Part shown: piece by piece, positions 26,681-35,162 of the stretch
Position numbering within the stretch: the first letter of the stretch is position 1
Layout of the letters: each line of letters begins with the position of its first letter
NCBI RefSeq assembly: GCF_001908275.1
Contig: NZ_CP018620.1
Span: 372,001-436,000, forward strand
Reading direction: 5' to 3'
DNA from: Paenibacillus xylanexedens
GTDB taxonomy: Bacteria > Bacillota > Bacilli > Paenibacillales > Paenibacillaceae
Length of the DNA: 64,000 bases
Translations under genes and position numbers: made by a program
The notes under the pieces: model-generated
The model's input: only the letters and a program-made list of their open reading frames with translations
What the model was told of the DNA's origin: nothing
Database searches by the model: none

Positions 26681-27889
26681 ATGCAGCTATGGCAGGAGAT
26701 GGAGCGGGAAAGCATGGAGGAACTCATTTTTTGCCATGATGCAGATAGTGGATTGAGGGCGGTCATTGCCATTCATAACACGGTCCTTGGACCTGCGCTC
26801 GGCGGATGTCGCTACTGGACGTATGCGTCCGAGGAAGAAGCTGTTCGGGATGCTGTGAAACTTGCCAGAGGCATGACGTACAAAAATGCAATCTCCGGAC
26901 TGCCGTATGGTGGCGGGAAAGTGGTCATATGGAATGTGCCTTTTGCGAAGAATGCAAAACCGGATGAGGATGGTTGCGGATCCCAAAGTGCTGAGCAGGT
27001 CGCTGGAGATCTAGGGGTAGAGCAGCAAAAGGGCGCTGAACGGGAAGTCGTCGCCGATCAGGGTGCTGATCGTATAGATAAAAGCCTGGATACGGACGTA
27101 TCCAAGCGGGCGCAGCGCTTTCGCGCACTGGGTCGTTGTCTGGAGCGGCTGAACGGACGGTACGTGACCGGTCTTGATCTGGGTACCACGGCGACAGACA
27201 TGGACCAGATCCGACTGGAGACCGCACATGTGACGGACACCACGGGTTCGCTTGGGGCGCAAGATGACTTCACTGCCGAGATGACCGCCTACGGCGTACA
27301 CATCGGCATTGTGACCTCGCTGCGCCAGCAAGGCATTGCATCTTTGCAGGGCATTCCCGTTGCCGTCCAGGGACTGGGCAAGGTCGGGTATGCCCTGTGC
27401 CGTTACCTGCATGCAGCCGGGGCACGGCTCATTGTGGCAGACGTTGTACCGGAGCGTGTACAACGTGCCCTTGTGCAGTTCAGCGGCGCCATCCCGGCCG
27501 ATCCGGCCCATATCCACGCCGCTGACTGCAAGGTCTTCGCCCCCTGTGCCCTAGGGGGCGTACTGACCCCGGCAACGGTGGAGGAGCTGCGCTGCTCCAT
27601 CGTTGCCGGGGCGGCCAACAACCAGCTGAGTGAACGACAGCTGGTTGCAGGCCGCATGCAGGCGCGCGGCATCCTGTACGCGCCTGATTATGTGCTCAAC
27701 GCAGGCGGAATCATCTCCACCGCCTACGAGCTGGAAGGCGCCGGGCCTGACCTGATCCGCCAAAAAGTGGCGGGGATTGCAGGCACGCTGAGCAAGGTAT
27801 ACGCAGAGGCTACGCAATCTGCGATCTCCACAGCCGATGCAGCCGATCGGCTGGCGGAATCCATCCTCCGAGCAGGCGATAAAAAATAG
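26681..27889 (+). CDS. leucine/branched-chain amino acid dehydrogenase with large insertion
   Basis: This 402-residue protein (usual length about 365) is a Glu/Leu/Phe/Val dehydrogenase. The catalytic lysines fall at Lys68 (MTYKNA) and Lys80 (GGGK), identical to the numbering of the Geobacillus enzyme, and the NAD-binding turn VQGLGKVGYALC is intact. Between Lys80 and the FRAFGR-like FRALGR there are about 66 residues instead of about 15, a hydrophilic low-complexity insertion rich in Asp, Glu, Gly and Gln (about 90-143). It should deaminate leucine, valine and isoleucine to keto acids for branched fatty acids. ATG at 26681 has GGGGG 7 bases upstream. Confidence 0.8.
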   Translation: MQLWQEMERESMEELIFCHDADSGLRAVIAIHNTVLGPALGGCRYWTYASEEEAVRDAVKLARGMTYKNAISGLPYGGGKVVIWNVPFAKNAKPDEDGCGSQSAEQVAGDLGVEQQKGAEREVVADQGADRIDKSLDTDVSKRAQRFRALGRCLERLNGRYVTGLDLGTTATDMDQIRLETAHVTDTTGSLGAQDDFTAEMTAYGVHIGIVTSLRQQGIASLQGIPVAVQGLGKVGYALCRYLHAAGARLIVADVVPERVQRALVQFSGAIPADPAHIHAADCKVFAPCALGGVLTPATVEELRCSIVAGAANNQLSERQLVAGRMQARGILYAPDYVLNAGGIISTAYELEGAGPDLIRQKVAGIAGTLSKVYAEATQSAISTADAADRLAESILRAGDKK

Positions 27890-28272
27890 GGCACCCCACT
27901 CTGCCCAAAGATGCAGATCAAGAACCGCTCCAATAGCTGGCCCCTAAGCTGTATACAAGTTCAGAAGCATCCCGTATTGGCTTACTCACTTCGCTACAAT
28001 TCACGGTGGTGATTGTGTACTCATGCGTTCTCACACACCTGAACCTAATATTTGCTTCCTGGGCGCGACGCTACTGCTAGTCCTTATTACTGACTAGGTA
28101 CAGCTTCTGTATGCAAACATCCTGTCACCTAAGTATATTCATACCGCCAACACATCCGCCGCCACGCTATTGGCTCAAAGTTATAATATTACTTGGAACT
28201 CATCGTGGGCTTCGCTCGATTTCGATATTTCGATGTACCGAAAGTGAGCCTCCACTGCTTAACTCCATTTTA

Positions 28273-28466
28273 ATGAACCTGATACACGTTATTAGCCCCT
28301 TTTGGCATGGATCTAATATCTAACGAATCTCAGACACGTTATTACGCCTAATTTGGTCCTTTTTCAAGCTAAATAGCTACTTTTCCGAAGGATAACGTTC
28401 CTGAGGTTCGTTAGAATTTATATTTCAGATTTTTACCCTGAATAGGTTGTCTCAGGTTCGTTAGCG
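28273..28466. repeat. dispersed repeat family 1, copy B
   Basis: Forward units TGAACCTGATACACGTTATT (28273-28292) and CTAACGAATCTCAGACACG (from 28320) precede inverted units CCTGAGGTTCGTTAG (28400-28414) and CTCAGGTTCGTTAGC (28451-28465). Spacing and intervening sequence resemble 7668-7864. It lies in the 27890-28612 stretch, where I see no gene. Confidence 0.7.
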
Positions 28467-28517
28467 CTGCGGCCGAAGGTTTCTTTGGGGTAGTATCTAT
28501 GGGGTAGTATCACCTAT

Positions 28518-28559
28518 CAAAAAGAGCTAACCCCGACATCCGTGTCTAGGTTAGCTCTT
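28518..28559 (-). terminator. terminator of the ABC-2 exporter operon
   Basis: AAGAGCTAACC (28522-28532) pairs perfectly with GGTTAGCTCTT (28549-28559); on the minus strand TTTTT follows. Confidence 0.85.
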
Positions 28560-28612
28560 CTACCCTCTCTTATCGTTTAGCGCTCTTACTCTCTTACTCT
28601 ACTACTCAATTC

Positions 28613-30280
28613 TTAAACTGCAACCGGCCTCTTCTTCACTGTCTTCTTCTCTCGAAACAGCAGCGTCCACAGCAACACATTCGCTACGATCAATAGCGCA
28701 CCATAGATCCACACGCCCCCCGATACCGAACGGAAAAAGACATGGACTCCCCATAACATGGCGAGCACAGGGAGGGCGGCGAATACATACCAGCCATCAC
28801 TTTGCTGCGCCATACTGAAGGATTGGGAGAACGGTGGCTTACGCAGCAACAACTTGCCTGCCAGTGGGACAAGGGCGGTCGCCGTCAACAAAATTATCGC
28901 AATATCCGGCAGTATCCGTGATCCGAATGTCCAGGTAAACAGAACGGCATTTGCCAGAAAAATAGGCAGGAACATGTTGCACAGGAACGCCTTCAGAGCG
29001 CCTTTGTATAACGCGCTATCATTCGCCATCGGCGCAGCGCGGAAGGTCCAGAACGCTTTATATTGTCCTGAAAATTTCAGCATGACTACAACCGTTACAA
29101 CCAGCATTAGTACGATATAAAAAGTGTATACAAACGAACTTTGCCTAAACTCAGCCCAGGTAGAAGACTGCAATTCGGTAAACCAAAATACATAAGGTAA
29201 GACAAATGATAAACCAAGCGACGGATACACCTTCAGCTTGAATTCCCGTTCATTACGCATCATGCTGGCTGACAGACGGAAGCAAGCCTGCTCCTCTCTG
29301 GAACGACTGACCACCTTGGAGATCAACCGATCCCATCTTCCACGTCTGCGTCCGGAGGACTGACCCGAATGTGCCATTTTCTCCAAATACAATTCAAAGG
29401 AAGGCATAAGCTTCACATATACGATCAGACTTACCACAGGAACCAAAACTCCAAGGGCTGTGAACGTGTAGATCCACACATTCCCACCGCCCGCGAATAA
29501 CCATTCATAGGCGGCCGCATACCATAACGGAGGCAGAAGCAACTGCCACCAAGCCGGGGTAAATACCATACCAAAGTCAATAATGCTGAACGAACGAATC
29601 ACCAGCTGATAACCGATCGCAATCCCCACCGAAAGCAGAATCTGCACCATATTGATCATATCCTTCAGCTTCTCACCATCCAGAAACTTCATCATGAACA
29701 GATAGATCAGAGACGTTGTCACCAGAATCAGCATATTGATCAGAATCAGTTCTACAAGGAAAATCAGAAAGAATCCGATCCCATGCGTCACTAACGCAGC
29801 AATTAACGGTATACCGGTTAATGAACCCGTCAGCAATAGCAGATAAACGCCTGCGTGGATGGCTCGGGCCATCCCCACCGTTCGCCCATTAACGGGCTTC
29901 GTCATAATAATATTACGATCCCGAATGTCCAGCAGTACGGAGGAAAAATCCGAGATCATGGACGTCATGATCATAAACATTAAGATACCAAACACAAGAC
30001 CCATCTGAAGCATGAAATGCCCCGTATCCCAGACGATGAAGGGAACCATCATCAGTCCCATTAATGCATACAACCACAGGGATCGAAGAAACTGATTCCC
30101 TTCCTTGCGCTCCTTTTTCCCTGAGTTGTTGGACAAAATGGTAGGTACTCTGCGTTGATCCATCTGGAACTTCACTCGCAAAATCAGGCGCAGCACATCA
30201 TAATCCGCCCCTGTTCTGGCGATAAGCGGACGAAAGCGATCCAGAATCTTGAGTGTGCGGAAGTCGGAGGATTCCTCCAT
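28613..30280 (-). CDS. ABC-2 type exporter permease
   Basis: This 555-residue polytopic membrane protein has about 12-13 hydrophobic segments, unusually long for a single ABC-2 permease and suggestive of a duplicated six-segment unit with a cytosolic basic loop near 330-360 (SSGRRRGRW). The ATG at 30280 has AGGAGG 9 bases upstream and follows the ATPase stop by one base. With that ATPase it should form an exporter; the substrate is unknown. It is not clearly EcsB, which is much shorter. Confidence 0.75.
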   Translation of the reverse strand: MEESSDFRTLKILDRFRPLIARTGADYDVLRLILRVKFQMDQRRVPTILSNNSGKKERKEGNQFLRSLWLYALMGLMMVPFIVWDTGHFMLQMGLVFGILMFMIMTSMISDFSSVLLDIRDRNIIMTKPVNGRTVGMARAIHAGVYLLLLTGSLTGIPLIAALVTHGIGFFLIFLVELILINMLILVTTSLIYLFMMKFLDGEKLKDMINMVQILLSVGIAIGYQLVIRSFSIIDFGMVFTPAWWQLLLPPLWYAAAYEWLFAGGGNVWIYTFTALGVLVPVVSLIVYVKLMPSFELYLEKMAHSGQSSGRRRGRWDRLISKVVSRSREEQACFRLSASMMRNEREFKLKVYPSLGLSFVLPYVFWFTELQSSTWAEFRQSSFVYTFYIVLMLVVTVVVMLKFSGQYKAFWTFRAAPMANDSALYKGALKAFLCNMFLPIFLANAVLFTWTFGSRILPDIAIILLTATALVPLAGKLLLRKPPFSQSFSMAQQSDGWYVFAALPVLAMLWGVHVFFRSVSGGVWIYGALLIVANVLLWTLLFREKKTVKKRPVAV

Positions 30281-30281
30281 A

Positions 30282-31067
30282 TCAGTACACCTCCTGCACA
30301 ATCGATACAAATCGCTCCGCAATGGCTTTGTGCTCATTAAAGCCCGTTAATTGATTGAATACTTCCTCCAGCGTACCTTCCATGGATTGCTGTTGAAGCT
30401 GCTTGAACGTACCGTCTGCCACTACGCGTCCTTCAGCGATCAGTACAATTCGACTGCTGATCTTCTCCACCACATCCATGATGTGTGACGAATAGAAGAT
30501 CGTTGTGCCTTTGGCTGACAATTGTGACAAAATCTCTTTGACCACCATCACACTATTGGCATCCAATCCGCTGAGCGGTTCATCCAGGAACAACAGATCC
30601 GGGTCATGTAGCAGCGCAGAGATTAACAGCACTTTCTGACGCATACCTTTGGAAAAGGATGCAATGCGGGAATGATATGATTTTTCCATTCCAAAACAAT
30701 CCATCAATAGCTTGGCTTTGTAATCCGCATCTTCATAGGACATGCCGTATAACTCTCCCGTAAAAGTCAGATACTCCGCAGGCGTTAATTGTTCGTACAA
30801 TTCCGCGACCTCCGGAACATAGCCGATTCTGCGTTTATACTCTACATCCCCATCTGCAATATCTTTACCAAAGATTCGCACCGTGCCTACATATCCTTCA
30901 ACCAGCCCGAGTAAAATCTTAACCGTTGTACTCTTGCCAGCCCCATTGGGACCAATATATCCAATCATCTCACCGCGATTCACTTCCAGATCGATGCCGT
31001 TCAGCACATAACGTCCGTTGTATCTCATACGCAAGCTTTCAATGGATAGCACTTGTTGTTCACTCAC
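30282..31067 (-). CDS. ABC exporter ATPase
   Basis: This 261-residue ATPase has Walker A GPNGAGKST at about 38-46, Q-loop VPEVAELYEQLTP, signature SFSKGMRQK, Walker B LLFLDEPLSGLD and switch His (YSSHIMD). The SKGMRQK signature is typical of ABC-2 drug, lantibiotic or Ecs-type exporters. It starts with GTG, and the partner permease follows one base after its stop, so the two are co-translated. Confidence 0.85.
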   Translation of the reverse strand: MSEQQVLSIESLRMRYNGRYVLNGIDLEVNRGEMIGYIGPNGAGKSTTVKILLGLVEGYVGTVRIFGKDIADGDVEYKRRIGYVPEVAELYEQLTPAEYLTFTGELYGMSYEDADYKAKLLMDCFGMEKSYHSRIASFSKGMRQKVLLISALLHDPDLLFLDEPLSGLDANSVMVVKEILSQLSAKGTTIFYSSHIMDVVEKISSRIVLIAEGRVVADGTFKQLQQQSMEGTLEEVFNQLTGFNEHKAIAERFVSIVQEVY

Positions 31068-31222
31068 TTCGTTATCCAGCTCCTGTCTCTATCTTTTTCT
31101 ACAATTCTACTAGTTTACCACAGATTGGGATGGTAATGATCGGAAATAGGTCATGATGTACGTCATTATCTGGATATCCCCTTTGAGTATGAGCATCACG
31201 TAACAAGCGCGAACACATCACA

Positions 31223-31260
31223 AAGCCCCTGTCCCACCTTATGGTAAGAGACAAGGGCTT
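31223..31260 (-). terminator. probable terminator of the GH43 gene
   Basis: AAGCCCCTGTC (31223-31233) and GACAAGGGCTT (31250-31260) form a stem with one mismatch; the T-run on the minus strand is short. Confidence 0.5.
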
Positions 31261-31301
31261 CCACTTTATGTTGAACCTTATTTTATAATATTTAAAACGT
31301 C

Positions 31302-32828
31302 TTACTGCACCTTAACAATCTGAAAATGCTGATTCGTACCGCCATTATCCGTCCACTGGATGGCCGCAGCCCCATCTGCCAGGGATTGACTGGAGATATC
31401 CAATACCTTGCCTGTACTGCGGTTCTTCAGTTTATAATAACCACCACCTACACTGACGAGTTGCCATTGCTGGCTGGCCCAGCCACCATCATTCCACTGT
31501 TCAATGACAGCCCCATCCGTCGTGGCACCATTCTCCACACCGATTAGCTTGCCACTGGAACGGTTGATGATTTTGACATAACCGCCACCCGCATCGGTAA
31601 TTTGACCCGCATCGGTAATTTGCCACTGTTGACTGGTTGTTCCCCAATCTGCTCGCTGCTCCAGATCCGCACCGTTGACGGAAGAACCCCCAATGACATT
31701 CAGCAATTTGTTACTCTTACGACTAATCAGCTGATATGAAGCATTCGGGTCCCATACATCCGGTGTACTCACTCCGGTCACAGTCCCTGTTGCTGTATCA
31801 ATCGTAATACTGCTGGCCCAGTTCATCGCCAGACTGGTTGCACTCGGGAATGAAAGTGGCAGCCAGACATACTTGGAATCCTGCACCGGTCCGCTCCATG
31901 CACCAGCCCAGCGATCACCCATGTAGAGATAAGATGTGGTCTGTGAACCTTCTACTGGAACAACATAGGTGGATTGAGAACCATACGTTGTGCTGTCGCC
32001 GAAGTTACTGAGGCCGCTCCATGTGCCTGTAATGCTGGAGGCTGTGGCATATTTGGCCTGATTCGGATTCCAGCCGGTCGCACCCGAGGTGATCAGGAAG
32101 TAGACGCCGTCTTTTTTGAATAGGGCTGGTGCTTCACGATATTGTCCGGGCCACAGCGTTGTGACTAGGGATTCCACACCCAGGAAATCCGGGGTCAGCT
32201 TATATATATTCAGATCTGCATTCACTCGGGTCGCGGAGATCAGATAAGCCGTTCCGTTATCGTTGTACACCGTCATATCTCTGGAATCATACCCAAGTGG
32301 ACGATAACTGCCCACATACGTGTAGTTGCCATCAACTGTATTCGAAGTAGCTACCGCCACTCGGGCCTCGCCATAATCCAGACCATTCTCTTTGTGCATC
32401 CACAGCACATATTTGCCGGTAGCACTGTTGTAGATGACCTTTGGGCGTTCAATGTTAGAGATATTTAGCTCGGTAGCCGAGTTGCTGGTCAGCACATCAT
32501 TACGATACTCCCAGTTCTTCAGATCCGATGAACGATACACGGACACTGCCTTGAACGTTCCATTCGTATTGCGGTTCTCTCCAAACCAGTAATAATACCC
32601 ATTTGCCTTAATCATCCCGCCCCCATGAGCATGAACGACATTGCCATTGGTATCCTTGAACTGTATCCCGTTCGTTACACTAAGTGGAGCAGCTGAAGCA
32701 TTCGGTCCGGGTGCAAGCAGCATACCTATGGATTGCAGCGCCAAAACCAAAGCAAGCAGATAACTTAAGCGGCGGGTAAAGCGACGTGATTGTGTATTCT
32801 TTTTCAACCATCCATCGTTCATAGCCAT
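31302..32828 (-). CDS. secreted GH43 glycosidase with ricin-type lectin domain (galactanase-like)
   Basis: This 508-residue protein has an N-terminal signal anchor/peptide (hydrophobic stretch about 22-45 ending ASAA), a five-bladed GH43 domain (about 50-360) and a C-terminal RICIN/beta-trefoil domain with QQWQ repeats. HAHGGGMIKANGYYYWFGENR, YDSRDMTVYNDNGTAYLIS and YREAPALFKKDGVYFLITSG resemble exo-beta-1,3-galactanases (GH43_24). It should act on arabinogalactan side chains outside the cell, fitting the neighbouring pectate lyase. ATG at 32828 has GGAGGTG 9 bases upstream. An exact 18-base tandem duplication (31587-31622) repeats QITDAG inside the lectin domain. Confidence 0.82.
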   Translation of the reverse strand: MAMNDGWLKKNTQSRRFTRRLSYLLALVLALQSIGMLLAPGPNASAAPLSVTNGIQFKDTNGNVVHAHGGGMIKANGYYYWFGENRNTNGTFKAVSVYRSSDLKNWEYRNDVLTSNSATELNISNIERPKVIYNSATGKYVLWMHKENGLDYGEARVAVATSNTVDGNYTYVGSYRPLGYDSRDMTVYNDNGTAYLISATRVNADLNIYKLTPDFLGVESLVTTLWPGQYREAPALFKKDGVYFLITSGATGWNPNQAKYATASSITGTWSGLSNFGDSTTYGSQSTYVVPVEGSQTTSYLYMGDRWAGAWSGPVQDSKYVWLPLSFPSATSLAMNWASSITIDTATGTVTGVSTPDVWDPNASYQLISRKSNKLLNVIGGSSVNGADLEQRADWGTTSQQWQITDAGQITDAGGGYVKIINRSSGKLIGVENGATTDGAVIEQWNDGGWASQQWQLVSVGGGYYKLKNRSTGKVLDISSQSLADGAAAIQWTDNGGTNQHFQIVKVQ

Positions 32829-32853
32829 ATCGTAATGCACCTCCATGTTTTTT

Positions 32854-32867
32854 GTGAAGCGCTTACA
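32854..32867. promoter_or_regulatory. cre-like site before the GH43 gene
   Basis: GTGAAGCGCTTACA has the AAGCGCTT core of CcpA sites but misses one outer consensus base. It lies 26 bases upstream of the ATG. The rest of 32829-33188 holds only the PepSY gene terminator. Confidence 0.45.
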
Positions 32868-33052
32868 TAAAATAAAATCGATATGTCTTATCTGCCTCCG
32901 ATCGATGATGCATTTCAGCATTAGAATTCCTGGTAATACTGGCTGGGCGTTCACCTCCCTGATTCCGATTGTATCCGCCACGTTCCTGCTCGAATAGTGA
33001 ACAATCCGGCGGAAGATGTACAATTTTATACTCCGCTCTCTCGATCAACAAC

Positions 33053-33077
33053 AAAAAGACGCTTCCCCCGAAGCGTC
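33053..33077 (-). terminator. terminator of the first PepSY gene
   Basis: GACGCTTC and GAAGCGTC (33058-33065/33070-33077) form a perfect stem with TTTTTG following on the minus strand. Confidence 0.85.
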
Positions 33078-33188
33078 CTCTGCTATACCTGCCCTGCCCC
33101 TCCATGATGTAACGATCTCTAACTGTGTGCGGCTGTTCATAGGCGGTTTTTATATGATGTTTTATCGGCGTATACTCGCCCTTATTGC

Positions 33189-33824
33189 TTAATCTTGGTC
33201 GTCAAAATCCTGGTCAAACGATAACACTTTACCTGTGTTGGCATCGATATCTACATCTGCTTCACCTTGAGCAGTTCTCAGTTCGATCTCATACACATAG
33301 CGACCATCATCATGATCCAGCTCGACTTTGGTTACTTTACCACCCGTAACTTGTTTCAACGCAATGTTTGAAGCCTGGGATGCCGTCAATTTGACCTGCT
33401 TGGAAGTAGAGTTATTAGATGTGTTGCCTGATACAGTACCTTTATAATCGTCGTCATCATCGTAGTCTTCATCATTCACGACCGCAAGGATTTTGCCTGT
33501 ATAAGCATCCAGACGAACGACAACATCATTGGTTCCTTTTCTGTCGATCTCAACTTCATAGAACGTTTGGCCGTTTCTACGCTCCAGATCCACGTCATCC
33601 ACTTTACCATCGGCTGCTTTTAACGCCAACGCTTTCGCTTGGGATGCATTCAGCATTTTACCTGTGCTGTTCTGATTCTGTGTTGCAGATTGTGTTGTTG
33701 ACGTTGGTGCAGTTTGCACCGATTGTCCGTTCACATTCCCGCTAGCCGCTACGGCCGATCCACCAAGTAATACTGCTGCTGACAAGCTACCAATCCAAAG
33801 TTTATGTTTGTTCATCATCATCAT
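33189..33824 (-). CDS. exported PepSY-domain protein (YkoI-like)
   Basis: This 211-residue protein has a signal peptide (LWIGSLSAAVLLGGSAVAAS, no lipobox cysteine) and two PepSY domains at about 57-118 and 145-208, each ending in the characteristic DAxTGKIL/V strand. A Ser/Thr/Gln-rich linker and an acidic DYDDDDDY spacer separate them. PepSY proteins are thought to inhibit extracytoplasmic proteases or sense envelope conditions. Four consecutive ATGs follow GAGGAG; the second or third has better spacing than 33824. The neighbouring two-component genes parallel the ykoG-ykoH-ykoI arrangement of Bacillus subtilis. Confidence 0.82.
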   Translation of the reverse strand: MMMMNKHKLWIGSLSAAVLLGGSAVAASGNVNGQSVQTAPTSTTQSATQNQNSTGKMLNASQAKALALKAADGKVDDVDLERRNGQTFYEVEIDRKGTNDVVVRLDAYTGKILAVVNDEDYDDDDDYKGTVSGNTSNNSTSKQVKLTASQASNIALKQVTGGKVTKVELDHDDGRYVYEIELRTAQGEADVDIDANTGKVLSFDQDFDDQD

Positions 33825-33983
33825 TCATCTCCTCGTTGTTGTTGTTTCGTTCTCGTCTACATTTATAGAATAACCTGCAGGAATGAGAGATCAGCGAGAG
33901 TTAGATTAGAATTTGATGAGAAAATGAAGAGAATGCTCATTTAATGAGTGTTCATTATGTATGTAATCTAAAAGAAAAAGAAA

Positions 33984-34016
33984 TGAAAAAGATGACCCCT
34001 AAACTAGGAATCATCT
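33984..34016 (-). terminator. terminator of the second PepSY gene
   Basis: On the minus strand, AGATGATTCCTA pairs imperfectly with TAGGGGTCATCT and is followed by TTTTTC. It lies 48 bases past the stop at 34064. Confidence 0.55.
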
Positions 34017-34063
34017 CTCTAAAGCAGTTTAACACTATATTTAATGTGTTCCTTGCAACATGT

Positions 34064-34864
34064 TTAATCATCGTCCTCATCCCAAGTCACCGAACGAATT
34101 GCTCCTGAGATGGCATTCACTTGCACAATAGCCTCCCGGCCATCCTCCAAATCAATTTCAACCAGATAATACGGATTCCCGCTGTTGGTTCCACGCAGTT
34201 CGATGTCGTCCACTTCCCCCGGAACCTCCGCAAGTGCCTTCTGTTTGGCTTGTTTCTCGCTCAGAAACTGAGGTTTGGGATCATCCTTGGTTGGTTCAGT
34301 TGTCGGGGCTGTTATTGTTTTGGAAGATATCGTCTCTCCCGTGTATGGATCAATCGTGAGTTCTTCACGGCTGTTATCCTTCGCCTTCACGACCGCGGTG
34401 TATACCGGACTGCCTTGCTGCTCGACAAGTTCTAGCGAGACCAATTGGTTATCTGTTTGTTGTTTTAACAACGCCGTCTTGATCTGCTCGCGGCTCCATA
34501 ACGTCTTCTCTTCCGCTTGCGGGTTCGACTCCAGCCGTTTAATGGAATTCACAGCAGCTGTAACGGCATCCACTTGCACATCATATAGGCCGGTCTCCGA
34601 ACGGAGCTGCATGATATACGTCCCGTCCTTCAACGTCGAATTTACAATCTCTCCTGGATATTGATCAAGCACCGATTGTGCTGCCGCATCTGCCGTAAGT
34701 ACCGCACCCGTCGATTGCCAAGGCTTCCACCACACCACAACTGCCACAATCAGCACAACGAGAAGCCCTGCACCCCACCAGAGTGACCTTCGCGATTTCG
34801 CCCATCCAATGTTCCCTTGTTCATGCCGTTTCATCTCCGGTGGTCGCTGCTCATGCTCTGTCAT
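34064..34864 (-). CDS. membrane-anchored PepSY-domain protein
   Basis: This 266-residue protein has a basic cytosolic N-terminus, one transmembrane anchor (about 30-46) and an extracellular part with three PepSY-like units; DVQVDAVTAAVNSI, LTIDPYTGETISS and VQVNAISGAIRSV are the strand endings. The ATG at 34864 follows GGGGG by about 7 bases. It lies just downstream of the sensor kinase and is probably functionally linked, but a repeat element and about 300 bases separate them. Confidence 0.75.
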   Translation of the reverse strand: MTEHEQRPPEMKRHEQGNIGWAKSRRSLWWGAGLLVVLIVAVVVWWKPWQSTGAVLTADAAAQSVLDQYPGEIVNSTLKDGTYIMQLRSETGLYDVQVDAVTAAVNSIKRLESNPQAEEKTLWSREQIKTALLKQQTDNQLVSLELVEQQGSPVYTAVVKAKDNSREELTIDPYTGETISSKTITAPTTEPTKDDPKPQFLSEKQAKQKALAEVPGEVDDIELRGTNSGNPYYLVEIDLEDGREAIVQVNAISGAIRSVTWDEDDD

Positions 34865-34969
34865 CACGTTTCCCCCTTATAACTCTCCCAATAGCCCGAG
34901 TTCATCTGTTATATATTCGGTCTGAGTTTAGTTTCCAATGGCTACTACATAAAATGAACTAATCTTTTA

Positions 34970-35105
34970 CACAGTAACGGAGAGGACAGAAAAAACCTGA
35001 AAAAGCGAAGCGTTCACCTTTATCCCCGGATTTTCCCCTTGAGAAAAGGGAATCAAAAAAATCTGGGGATAACAGCGATTGGAAGGTTGTTCTGTCATCG
35101 TAGTG
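34970..35105 (+). repeat. dispersed repeat family 2, copy 2 (short form)
   Basis: It opens AACGGAGAGGACAGAAA, has CTGAAAAAGCGAAGCG, then the hairpin TTATCCCCGGATTTT...AAATCTGGGGATAA, and ends CAGCGATTGGAAGGTTGTTC...ATCGTAGTG. It occupies nearly half of the gap between sensor kinase and PepSY gene. Confidence 0.8.
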
Positions 35106-35162
35106 TCAGTGTGAACAATCTTTAGTTCAGTTTATTTAGTATATAAGAGAAGAATGAGAATT

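Noticed and set aside
33419..33745. Plus-strand frame opposite the first PepSY gene
   Set aside because: No ribosome site or family; the minus-strand PepSY protein explains the region.
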